DNA of 50,446 nucleotides. Source: GWB1-39-12 sp964435575 (GTDB lineage: Bacteria > Patescibacteriota > Microgenomatia > UBA8517). A program made the position numbers and the translations under genes. The notes under the pieces are model-generated. The model saw only the letters and a program-made list of their open reading frames with translations, did no database searches and was not told the origin of the DNA. Where the stretch lies: contig CAYSZS010000005.1 of the NCBI GenBank assembly GCA_964435575.1, positions 1 through 50,446 of the forward strand, read 5' to 3'. Below, in pieces: positions 39,595 through 47,155 of the stretch (its first letter is position 1; each line of letters begins with the position of its first letter).

Positions 39595-40112
39595 TGAAAG
39601 GAAAAATTAATAAACCAGAAGTAGTATTGGTCGATAAAAACGATAACGTTGTCGGATATAAAGAGAAATTTGCCGCTCATAAAAACCCCGTTCCTTTACA
39701 TCGAGCTATTTCTGTTGTGATTTTTTCACCAGACAGGAAAAGCATGCTTCTTCAAAAAAGATCTACCAAAAAGCCGACTTGGCATCTCTTCTGGTCAAAT
39801 ACGGTTTGTAGCCATCCTTTTAAAGACGAAAGCTATGCCGATGCAGCCACTCGCAGATTGAAAGAAGAAATGGGTTTTTCGACTCCATTAAAAGAAATCT
39901 TCAAGTTTATGTATAAAGCTGAAATGGACGAAATTTGGGGAGAACATGAATTCGATACTGTCTTTGAAGGAGTATATGACGGACCTGTATATCCCAATCC
40001 TGACGAAGTAGTGGATCATAAGTGGATGACAATTGATAAACTGAAGAAAGATATGAAAGAAAATTCCAAAATCTATACTCCTTGGTTTAAAATAATTCTG
40101 AAAAGGTATTAG
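39594..40112 (+). CDS. idi: Isopentenyl-diphosphate delta-isomerase, type I
   Basis: A 172-residue Nudix-fold isomerase that converts IPP to DMAPP. The catalytic Cys lies in WSNTVCSHPF and the catalytic Glu in WGEHEFDTVF. RAISVVIFSPDRKSMLLQKR and ATRRLKEEMGF complete the fold. Length matches the family. It forms a tight operon with the decarboxylase and the kinase. Confidence 0.93.
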   Translation: MKGKINKPEVVLVDKNDNVVGYKEKFAAHKNPVPLHRAISVVIFSPDRKSMLLQKRSTKKPTWHLFWSNTVCSHPFKDESYADAATRRLKEEMGFSTPLKEIFKFMYKAEMDEIWGEHEFDTVFEGVYDGPVYPNPDEVVDHKWMTIDKLKKDMKENSKIYTPWFKIILKRY

Positions 40113-40126
40113 AATGAATCAGGCTT

Positions 40127-40690
40127 ATGGTAAAAATTATTATAGATCCTGTTAAGCTGGGGAATTTGGAGGTTGGTTGGTGGAGAGCTCACCACGAGGG
40201 CGATAAAGGCAAGTTGTTGGAACTTCTGGTAGAATACAACGTAAATTTTTATGGTTTTTCTCAAGATGAAGCCAAAGATGCAATTGGCGATTTGATTCAA
40301 GGAGTTAAATATCACGACACAAGAGAATGGGCTAAGGCAATAGATTCGGTTTCAAAATTCTACTTACGAGTAAAAGAAAAAACTGAACTAAGTTTTGATC
40401 CAGAAGAAATTGCAGGTTTAGAGGTTGGTTGGTGGAAGTTGCATGACGATCTGGAAAATAATCCTGATAAATCTAAACTTGGGGAAGCTTTTGCAAAGCT
40501 CTATGCCGTCCAGTTCGGGGTGGAGGAAGAAAAGTTGACTAAAGCGGGCAGGCTTAAGGCAGAAGCAACGAGGCAACACGATATAGCTGAGGAACCCTCA
40601 ACGCCTACAAGAGAAATTGAGAAGCACTGGAAAAAAGCGAATCAGCTCTTAGTTAATTTTCATTCAGAACTGAAAAGGGTCTTATCTTAA
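40127..40690 (+). CDS. Unknown protein with two tryptophan-rich repeat domains
   Basis: A 187-residue protein that I cannot assign to a family. It consists of two related units of about 85-95 residues: residues 7-90 (LGNLEVGWWRAHHE, then WAKAIDSVSKFYLRVKEKTE) and 91-187 (IAGLEVGWWKLHDD, then HWKKANQLLVNFHSELKRVL). The same unit occurs twice in the C-terminal extension of the following UppS. The pattern is P-x(4,5)-LExxWW-x-L, then a tyrosine-centred helix, then W-x(2)-A-x(3,4)-FY/FH-x(2)-LK. Mostly helical; no signal peptide. Position suggests a partner of the prenyl transferase. Confidence 0.75.
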   Translation: MVKIIIDPVKLGNLEVGWWRAHHEGDKGKLLELLVEYNVNFYGFSQDEAKDAIGDLIQGVKYHDTREWAKAIDSVSKFYLRVKEKTELSFDPEEIAGLEVGWWKLHDDLENNPDKSKLGEAFAKLYAVQFGVEEEKLTKAGRLKAEATRQHDIAEEPSTPTREIEKHWKKANQLLVNFHSELKRVLS

Positions 40691-40708
40691 GTTTAATTTT
40701 GGGGTTTA

Positions 40709-40717
40709 TGTTATAAT
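40709..40717 (+). promoter_or_regulatory. uppS extended -10 promoter, predicted leaderless
   Basis: TGTTATAAT, a consensus extended -10, ends seven bases before the uppS ATG (40725). Transcription should begin at the start codon itself. Confidence 0.65.
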
Positions 40718-40724
40718 TTCCGCT

Positions 40725-42005
40725 ATGGCTGAAAGTAAAACAATATCTCTTCCAAAGGGTACTCAAGTTCCGGATCATGTTGCGATTATTCTTGACGGTA
40801 ATCGCAGATGGGCAAGGGCAAGAGGTTTACATACTTTGGAAGGACACAAGGCGGGGTTCGAAGCTGCAAGGAAGGTTGCTAAATCTGCGCGAGCTTTGGG
40901 CATTCACACACTTACGGTCTGGGGATTTTCTACTGAGAATTGGGATCGTTCAAAAGAAGAAATAGACTACCTAATGGGATTGTATTGGCAATTTGTTAAG
41001 GATGTAAGAAAAGATGCAAAAAAAGATGGAGTGAGGTTCGTACATTTGGGCAGAAAAGATCGATTCCCAAGAGATTTAATCCGCTTTATGTCTAAAGTTG
41101 AAGAAGAAACGAAAAATAACACAAAACACGTTTTTAATGCCGCGCTTGATTATGGTGGTAGGGATGAAATTATTAGAGCTGTTAAAAAAATTGTGAGCGA
41201 TAAAGTACCAGTGGAGAAAATTGATGAGAAATTACTCGCTTCATATTTAGATACCGCGGATCAACCTTACCCTTATGTTGATCTCTTAATACGAACCTCG
41301 GGAGAACAGAGGACAAGCGGGTTATTACCATGGCAGATGGCTTATGCTGAGTACTATTGGGAACTTGATCACCTTCCTGATTTTACTGCAGAAAAATTAA
41401 GAAATATTTTAATAGACTATTCTAGAAGGAGAAGGCGGTTTGGAGGGAATGATGTTCAGGAGCATCTTAAATTTAAACCGGAAGTTTCTGCAAAGTTGGA
41501 ACTTAATTGGTGGAGGTTGAGGAAAATTCCGGAAGGGACAAGATTTAGAGATTACGCAATACAGCATCTTAAAGAACAGTACGGGTTGTCAAAAGAGTTG
41601 GCAATTGAAGCGGCAAAGCTCATGACTCAGGCAGTTGTGAGTGGAGAAGAGAAGAGATGGGAACAGGCAAAGAGGCCTCTGAAAAAGTTTTATCGACTAA
41701 TTAAAGACGAACTGAAACTTGCTTTTGAACCGTCATTGGCAACATCCCTGGAAATCAAATTGTGGCAGGACTTGAGCGACAAGGAATCGATTGAACAGGC
41801 TTACGATATCGAGGATGTGGCAAGACAGCTTTATGCCGAGGTTTACAGAATCTCTCTTTTTCAGGCGGCAAAACTAGCCCATTTAAGAGTTCTAGCTGGA
41901 GTTGAGAGAAATTTAGCCGAGCGCGGAATGGGTGAACACCACTGGGCACGCGCCGAAGACTATCTTCAAAAATTTTATAGCGCACTTAAAGAGAGAGTTG
42001 CTTAG
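40725..42005 (+). CDS. uppS: Undecaprenyl diphosphate synthase with unusual C-terminal extension
   Basis: A 426-residue protein. Residues 1 to about 250 are a complete cis-prenyltransferase: HVAIILDGNRRWARARG (catalytic D24), LTVWGFSTENWDRSKEE, and the C-terminal LLIRTSGEQRTSGLLPWQMA, YAEYYWELDHLPDF. It extends isoprenoid chains to the lipid carrier for peptidoglycan. Residues 251-426 are two copies of the tryptophan-rich unit shared with the preceding gene: KPEVSAKLELNWWRLRK (251-334) and EPSLATSLEIKLWQDLS (335-426). Typical UppS stops near 250 residues. Its stop overlaps the convergent peptidase stop. Confidence 0.95.
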   Translation: MAESKTISLPKGTQVPDHVAIILDGNRRWARARGLHTLEGHKAGFEAARKVAKSARALGIHTLTVWGFSTENWDRSKEEIDYLMGLYWQFVKDVRKDAKKDGVRFVHLGRKDRFPRDLIRFMSKVEEETKNNTKHVFNAALDYGGRDEIIRAVKKIVSDKVPVEKIDEKLLASYLDTADQPYPYVDLLIRTSGEQRTSGLLPWQMAYAEYYWELDHLPDFTAEKLRNILIDYSRRRRRFGGNDVQEHLKFKPEVSAKLELNWWRLRKIPEGTRFRDYAIQHLKEQYGLSKELAIEAAKLMTQAVVSGEEKRWEQAKRPLKKFYRLIKDELKLAFEPSLATSLEIKLWQDLSDKESIEQAYDIEDVARQLYAEVYRISLFQAAKLAHLRVLAGVERNLAERGMGEHHWARAEDYLQKFYSALKERVA

Positions 42006-43801
42006 ATCTTCTTTAATTTTATTGCAAGTTTTTCGGTTTCGGAAAGTAAGTCTTCGACTTCACTCAGACCTTTTTCCCAGAAAGTTTTATCGGTTATATC
42101 AATCCCCAATTTATTAAATATATTTTTAGGCGAATCCGATGTTCCTGCTGATAGAAATTCTTTGACCTTTACGATAAATTTAGAATCTTTTTTGACCGAT
42201 GACTGTAGCGACTTAGAAATCAAAAGACCGCTTGCATATGAGTAAACGTAGAAAAAATATCTGAAATGTTGGACATGGATCCACCAATTTTGGCTTCCTT
42301 CAGATTGTTCAACAAAGGGGCCCATATATGAAGCCATATGTTTTTGAAAAAGTTCTCCTATCTCGGCTTTACTTAAATAACCCTTTTCCCGTAATTTTTT
42401 ATGAAGTTCCCATTCAAAATTGTAAAAAGCCACTTGTCTGAATATTGTTGAAATTTCTTCGTCCAATTTCATAATTAAAAGAGTAAGTTTAAGCTCTTCA
42501 TCGGCCGTTTCTAGAAGGTGCTCGAGAACAAAATCTTCCATAAAAGTAGACGCAACTTCGGTTGAAGCAGTACTTGTTCCGAAATTCACTGAATTTTGGG
42601 CTTTTTTTACAAATTCAAAGTTAATTCCGTGTCCCATTTCATGGGCAAAAGTCAAAACGTCATTAAGCTTATCCGTCCAATTCAAAAGAGAATAGGTCGG
42701 GTGAATTATCAAGCCATATGTGCAAAAGGCCCCGGAATATTTTCCCTTTTTTGGGTAAACATCTATTCTTCCTTCATTCACAAATTTTGTAAATATTTCT
42801 GCAAATTCCGGATCAAGATTTCCAAAAACTTTAGTTAATATGTCAACACTTTCCTCATAGTTATACTTTTTGTCTATTTCTCCGTACTCTACATTTCGCT
42901 CGTGGTAGGCTAACTTGGGAACCTTAAGAAGTTTTGCTTTAAGTTTGTAGTATCTTTTGGGGATATCAAAGTGTTTAGTTACGGTTTTTGTCAACGCATC
43001 CACAACTTCGGTTTCAATGTCGTCCCCGATATGCCTTGATTTATCCGGCCTGTCAAACCCCCGAAGTTCGTCATTAATTTTTTTATTTAGAAAAACTGAA
43101 TTTAGCTCATGCTCGGAGACGTCTGAATGCTTATAGAGTATTGTATTAAAAGCTTCAGCTGCTTTATCTCTCGCCTTTTTGTTACGACTTCTCATAAGAC
43201 CTGTTAAATCCGTAAAGTTTTTAACCGTCTTTTTGCCCTCCTCGTCTAAAACATTTGCCTCTTCTTTTGTCAGAAATCCTTGAGTCATTTTTACCCAATT
43301 TGCGTGTGAAGTTATCCCTTTCAGGTTCAATATTTTTTCCTCCGGCTCGGAAAGTAAATACTTTGATTTAATAAAGAGGTGTTCCAAAAAGTGTTTGTAA
43401 GGAGCAATTGGTTTATAAGTTAAAAATTTTTTCTGAAGTTTTGGCTTAATTTTTGCTATTCTTAACTTGAAAAATTCCATATCGTTTTCTATTTTTTTCG
43501 AAAACTCGGTTGCTTTATTTTCGTGTGCTTTAAGATTTGGGTCGTTTTGGTCTTGGGAAGTTCTTAAATGAAAATAATAATCTTCTTGGGAATTAAATCC
43601 ATAAAACCTCAACCAGTTTTCATAGTCGTCTAAAGCTTTTTTAAGAATAACAGGACTTAATAAGTAATCGCCACGGCTTTTCCATTTTTTAACGAAACTA
43701 TTTGTTGCAGTCAAAACCCTTTTTCTTTGTTTTTCTATTTTCGGATCATTATCCGACTTAAAAAGAGGCGATAAATCCCAAGTAATTTTCATCTTGTTCA
43801 T
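42002..43801 (-). CDS. pepF: M3-family oligoendopeptidase F
   Basis: A 599-residue metallopeptidase that degrades cytoplasmic oligopeptides. The zinc motif is FAHEMGHGINF (HExxH), with the downstream Glu in STASTEVASTFMEDF. The N-terminal helical region and WDLSPLFKSDNDPKI start are typical of PepF. ATG 43801 with AGGAAG upstream is preferred; ATG 43825 would add eight residues. It converges with uppS, the two stop codons overlapping. Confidence 0.93.
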   Translation of the reverse strand: MNKMKITWDLSPLFKSDNDPKIEKQRKRVLTATNSFVKKWKSRGDYLLSPVILKKALDDYENWLRFYGFNSQEDYYFHLRTSQDQNDPNLKAHENKATEFSKKIENDMEFFKLRIAKIKPKLQKKFLTYKPIAPYKHFLEHLFIKSKYLLSEPEEKILNLKGITSHANWVKMTQGFLTKEEANVLDEEGKKTVKNFTDLTGLMRSRNKKARDKAAEAFNTILYKHSDVSEHELNSVFLNKKINDELRGFDRPDKSRHIGDDIETEVVDALTKTVTKHFDIPKRYYKLKAKLLKVPKLAYHERNVEYGEIDKKYNYEESVDILTKVFGNLDPEFAEIFTKFVNEGRIDVYPKKGKYSGAFCTYGLIIHPTYSLLNWTDKLNDVLTFAHEMGHGINFEFVKKAQNSVNFGTSTASTEVASTFMEDFVLEHLLETADEELKLTLLIMKLDEEISTIFRQVAFYNFEWELHKKLREKGYLSKAEIGELFQKHMASYMGPFVEQSEGSQNWWIHVQHFRYFFYVYSYASGLLISKSLQSSVKKDSKFIVKVKEFLSAGTSDSPKNIFNKLGIDITDKTFWEKGLSEVEDLLSETEKLAIKLKKI

Positions 43802-43841
43802 TTTATCTTCCTGAGATTGTATCATATGTAATATATAGAAT

Positions 43842-44615
43842 ATGGGTTCAATAAGTCTTTTATTAATCTATTCATTTATTGGTAGTGTTGCAGGATTAAT
43901 TGGTGGAGTAATCCTGCTTTTTAAAAAGGACTGGGCGAAGGCGCTTGCATCTGTCTCTGTTCCTCTGGCTGCCGGAATACTTTTAGCACTCTCTCTTCTT
44001 GATCTTTTGCCTGAAGCGGTTGAGGAAGTGGGAGAAACCGCTTTTAGTGTAATCTTAGTTGTTTTTGTAGTACTTTTCCTGATTGAGAGGTTTTTCTTTT
44101 ATCTTCACCATCACCAGGAAACCGGCGAGAAACATGCGGGACACAGTCATGTTCAAGGCGAGGAAATTGTGCCTTTAATTATTTTCGGAGACACTATACA
44201 TAACTTTCTCGATGGAGTAGTAATAGGCGCAACCTTTTTGGTTAACCCCACGCTTGCTATGGTTGTTTCCTTTTCAACTTTCTTGCACGAAACTCCCCAT
44301 GAAATTGCTGATTTCGGAATTCTTCTTTCGAAGGGTTGGAGTAGAAAAAAGGCATTTTGGGCTAACTTTTTTTCATCGCTGGCAACTTTTCCCGGAGCAA
44401 TACTTACTTATTTTTACGCCGAGAGAATTGAGGCGGGCGTTGGAATACTTTTGGCATTGGCAACAGGCTTTTTTCTTTATGTTGCGACAACGGATTTTTT
44501 GCCCGAAGCTACTCACGCTCCAAGAAAGTTTTTAGGCCAGCAGGCGATTTTTTTGATAATAGGAATTTTGGCAATTGTTGGAATTAGAATTCTTTTCCCC
44601 GAAATCGGTCACTAG
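43842..44615 (+). CDS. ZIP-family metal transporter
   Basis: A 257-residue membrane protein with about eight hydrophobic segments. The metal-transport motifs are FGDTIHNFLDGVVIGA (segment 4) and FLHETPHEIADFGILL (segment 5). A cytosolic histidine-rich loop (YLHHHQETGEKHAGHSHVQG) precedes them. It should bring Zn or a similar divalent metal into the cytosol. It diverges from pepF, a zinc enzyme, and converges with the TauE-like gene. Confidence 0.92.
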   Translation: MGSISLLLIYSFIGSVAGLIGGVILLFKKDWAKALASVSVPLAAGILLALSLLDLLPEAVEEVGETAFSVILVVFVVLFLIERFFFYLHHHQETGEKHAGHSHVQGEEIVPLIIFGDTIHNFLDGVVIGATFLVNPTLAMVVSFSTFLHETPHEIADFGILLSKGWSRKKAFWANFFSSLATFPGAILTYFYAERIEAGVGILLALATGFFLYVATTDFLPEATHAPRKFLGQQAIFLIIGILAIVGIRILFPEIGH

Positions 44616-44619
44616 AGTT

Positions 44620-45339
44620 TTAAGGAAAAATAGCTAGTTTTAGACCTGCAGTAAAGAGAAAAAGTGCGATTATTTTTCTGAACTTATTTTTAGAAATATC
44701 ATCTATAAAATTTTTGGCCAATTTTGATCCTACAAAAGAAATTGGAACGAAAAGAAAAAGTCCCCAAAGTAGATTGCCGGTAAGTCTGGTTCCACCAAAA
44801 AAATATGTGACTAGGCGTGCAGGATCTATGAAAATTGCAATTGCACCCGAGGTAAAAAGATAGGTTTCTTTAGGTAGATTAAAGGCGGATAAAAACATAG
44901 CCCTTACAGGCCCGCCTATTCCGAAAGTCCCCGCAATAAGTCCTGATAAAGTGCCGCCTAAACCAGCACTTATCCGTGTTTGGGGGATCTTAAATTTAGG
45001 CTTGGCGGTGATTAGAAAAACGTAAAAAAGCAAAAGCACGCCCAATAATCGTATAAGAATTGTCTGTGGCTCTGAAACTGCAAGTTTCGCTCCGAGTGAA
45101 CTTGCTATTACGCCCGGAACTCCGAAAGATAAAAGTAGTTTCCAGTTGACCCCTTGTCTAAAAAGAATTATTTCCCAAAGGTCGTCGAAAAAATGGATTA
45201 TTCCGATAAATAGAAGTGCGATAGGGTAAGGGATAAAAAAGAGCATGATGGGAAGCATAATTGTCGAAGAACCAAATCCTGCCATAGTTCCGACAAAGCT
45301 TGCGAAAAGAGTAAGAAGGCTAATTAATATTATTTCCAC
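44620..45339 (-). CDS. TauE/SafE-family membrane protein
   Basis: A 239-residue integral membrane protein of the TauE/SafE (former DUF81) family, proposed anion exporters for sulfur compounds. Two related halves are seen, beginning FASFVGTMAGFGSSTIMLPI and GTLSGLIAGTFGIGGPVRAM. Seven or eight hydrophobic segments. The substrate is unknown. It lies four bases beyond the convergent ZIP gene. Confidence 0.88.
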   Translation of the reverse strand: MEIILISLLTLFASFVGTMAGFGSSTIMLPIMLFFIPYPIALLFIGIIHFFDDLWEIILFRQGVNWKLLLSFGVPGVIASSLGAKLAVSEPQTILIRLLGVLLLFYVFLITAKPKFKIPQTRISAGLGGTLSGLIAGTFGIGGPVRAMFLSAFNLPKETYLFTSGAIAIFIDPARLVTYFFGGTRLTGNLLWGLFLFVPISFVGSKLAKNFIDDISKNKFRKIIALFLFTAGLKLAIFP

Positions 45340-45378
45340 CCTTTAAGGATAACACAATAGAATTCTGAAGAAGACGCG

Positions 45379-45696
45379 TTATTTAAAGGTAAATTTAAAT
45401 TCCTTACCCACTGCATCGGCAATTTTGTAGAGTGTGGCAATTGTTACATTTTGTTCTCCAGACTCAATTCTTGAAATGAATTCTCTTTTAACATCCATTT
45501 TCTTAGCAAGTGCCTGTTGAGAAAGTCTTGCTTTCTGTCTTAGCTTTCGTAACTCCCAAGCAGCCATTAAGTATCTTGCTCTTTCCTTTATTCTTTTCTG
45601 TCTTTCATTGGGATAACTTGCAAAAAGATCATCATAATCAATCAATTTTCCAGTTCTCAATCCCTCCTTGATTTTTTTATAACTAATTTTGCTCAT
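45379..45696 (-). CDS. HigA-like antitoxin with XRE helix-turn-helix
   Basis: A 105-residue protein. The helix-turn-helix lies in LRQKARLSQQALAKKMDVKR, EFISRIESGEQNVTIATLYK. It overlaps the end of the upstream HigB-like gene by 14 bases, with a strong AGGAGG before its ATG. In such pairs the antitoxin neutralises the toxin and represses the shared promoter, here probably through the palindrome at 46004-46019. Confidence 0.88.
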   Translation of the reverse strand: MSKISYKKIKEGLRTGKLIDYDDLFASYPNERQKRIKERARYLMAAWELRKLRQKARLSQQALAKKMDVKREFISRIESGEQNVTIATLYKIADAVGKEFKFTFK

Positions 45697-46000
45697 ATTG
45701 TTTTAACCTCCTTTGTGCATTCTTAATTTTTTTAACAGGTGTCTTTTGAGTTTTTTTCCTGAAAAAATGTAAGACTAAAATATTTGTTTTCCCAAAATAG
45801 GTAAATAAACCTCGATATTCACCTTTAATTTTTACTCTAACTTCAAAAATATCTTTAGAAATCTTTTTACCTTCGGGAGATTCAAGCCTTCCTTTTTTCC
45901 TAAGCGTATCTAGAGATGCTTGAAATTCATCCTGTACTTCTAAAGAAAATTCCTTAAGTTCTTTCCCTGCATTTTCGTCAATTACAATTTTCTTTTCCAG
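45683..46000 (-). CDS. HigB/RelE-like toxin, non-ATG start
   Basis: The reverse frame encodes about 105 residues of a RelE/HigB-superfamily toxin, an mRNA interferase: ELKEFSLEVQDEFQASLDTL, SPEGKKISKDIFEVRVKIKG, EYRGLFTYFGKTNILVLHFF, RKKTQKTPVKKIKNAQRRL. It has no ATG, GTG or TTG near the start. CTG at 46000 fits the family N-terminus (EKKIVIDENAGKE), though the promoter -10 box would then overlap it. The true start is uncertain. First gene of a two-gene operon with the HigA-like gene. Confidence 0.78.
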   Translation of the reverse strand: MEKKIVIDENAGKELKEFSLEVQDEFQASLDTLRKKGRLESPEGKKISKDIFEVRVKIKGEYRGLFTYFGKTNILVLHFFRKKTQKTPVKKIKNAQRRLKQYEQN

Positions 46001-46029
46001 ATAGTAACTTAAAAGTTACATTCTGTCAA
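46001..46029 (-). promoter_or_regulatory. higBA promoter with operator palindrome
   Basis: On the reverse strand, TTGACA (46029-46024) and TACTAT (46006-46001) are 17 bases apart. A perfect palindrome GTAACTT-TT-AAGTTAC (46019-46004) fills the spacer and overlaps the -10, the classic place for antitoxin autorepression. Confidence 0.7.
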
Positions 46030-46679
46030 GAGGTTTCGATTTCGAAATTGCGTAGGTTTTCTATCAACGGACGAACTTTTTCTTCGGTAATATCTTCTGG
46101 TTTGATTTTGCAATGAGCGAAAATTTGTTTTTCTATACTTTTCCAAGCAGATGCTAGTTTATCAAATTCAGCCTCCGATCGTTTTTTTCGTTTATAACCA
46201 TATCTTTTCTTAAGTTCCGATAATCTGTTTTTTAACGTATCAACCCTATAAGGAGCTATCCTCATATCAGAATACTTTATGATTTTTCTTTCGAATCTTT
46301 TAGAGTCTGCTATTTCCAGAGTATAAGAGAACTCAAGATTGTGAAGGATGTCTGTGATGTTTTGGTCTAAACCAATTTCGTTAATAATATTTATGGTGGC
46401 GGTGTGATCGTTACTTCCATATTTTTCGATAAATTCGTTTTGTACTCTCAACCAATAGCCTAAGTCTTTCTCTTTAGTAATTTCAGGCGGCCATTTGTTG
46501 AAATCTGACTTTACGATATTACCAATGTCGTGTAAAAGACATGCTGGTATTATTAAATTTTTATCTACTGGTTTTTGAAAGTTATCGGAAATCATTGATG
46601 CAACTGCAGCAACCCTCAACATATGATCTTGAAGTCGGGGCATGATTTTGTATTTTTTGTAGATTTCAGAGACTTTCAT
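46026..46679 (-). CDS. HD-domain phosphohydrolase
   Basis: A 217-residue HD-superfamily protein. Metal ligands: H in LQDHMLRVAAVASMI, HD in PACLLHDIGNIVKSD, and later GSNDHTATINIINEIG. These enzymes hydrolyse phosphomonoesters or nucleotides. The start ATG 46679 (MKVSEIYKKYKIMPRLQDHM) is preferred over an upstream start at 46700 that would translate a heptad tract. The substrate cannot be predicted. Confidence 0.85.
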   Translation of the reverse strand: MKVSEIYKKYKIMPRLQDHMLRVAAVASMISDNFQKPVDKNLIIPACLLHDIGNIVKSDFNKWPPEITKEKDLGYWLRVQNEFIEKYGSNDHTATINIINEIGLDQNITDILHNLEFSYTLEIADSKRFERKIIKYSDMRIAPYRVDTLKNRLSELKKRYGYKRKKRSEAEFDKLASAWKSIEKQIFAHCKIKPEDITEEKVRPLIENLRNFEIETS

Positions 46680-46684
46680 AAAAA

Positions 46685-46719
46685 TAGTAGTTAGTAGCAA
46701 GTAGTATGTAGCATGGGAT
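46685..46719. repeat. Heptad tract on the 3' side of the four-helix-bundle gene
   Basis: Units tagtagt, tagtagc, aagtagt, atgtagc, atgggat. Read on the other strand they match the units at 47079-47113, so the gene between is framed by inverted tracts. Confidence 0.75.
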
Positions 46720-47081
46720 TATCTGGATTTAATACTTTTTATTAGACCTGTAATTAGCTTGTGAACAATAACTGTTTGTTCCCAAACATCATGAAACTCA
46801 TTTTCAGGCAGGTATCTGATATCCTTTGATATTATCAGTTGATTTTGTAATTCTGTCAATGAAGCTTGTGCTAAATAATAAAACTGGATTTTTTCTTTAT
46901 CGCCATGTCTTCCAAATCCTTCTGCAATGTTGCTAGTTATAGAAATGACAGCTCGAAGCATTTGCGAAACTAAAATAAATGTTTCCTGCCTTGGATAGTT
47001 CTCAACTATTCTGTAAATTGTTAACACTAAATTGTGAGCTTCCTTCCAAGTGTTCAGTTCAGTAAAAGATTTAATTCCCAT
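46719..47081 (-). CDS. Four-helix-bundle protein (S23/IVP family)
   Basis: A 120-residue member of the family first seen in 23S rRNA intervening sequences and widespread in CPR genomes. FTELNTWKEAHNLVLTIYRI, YPRQETFILVSQMLRAVISI, TSNIAEGFGRHGDKEKIQFY and LAQASLTELQNQLIISKDI are diagnostic. The function is unknown; related proteins (Avd) bind nucleic acid in retroelements. The start codon lies in a heptad tract and the stop touches another, as if the gene moved as a cassette. Confidence 0.9.
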   Translation of the reverse strand: MGIKSFTELNTWKEAHNLVLTIYRIVENYPRQETFILVSQMLRAVISITSNIAEGFGRHGDKEKIQFYYLAQASLTELQNQLIISKDIRYLPENEFHDVWEQTVIVHKLITGLIKSIKSR

Positions 47082-47113
47082 ACTACTTTCTACATTCTAC
47101 ATGCTGCAAATAA
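47079..47113. repeat. Heptad tract containing the start of the four-helix-bundle gene
   Basis: Units catacta, ctttcta, cattcta, catgctg, caaataa. The first unit holds the complement of the start codon. Confidence 0.75.
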
Positions 47114-47155
47114 TATATTGTTGTCTTTTTTCAAAAGTGCTAAGATTAATTTGAA

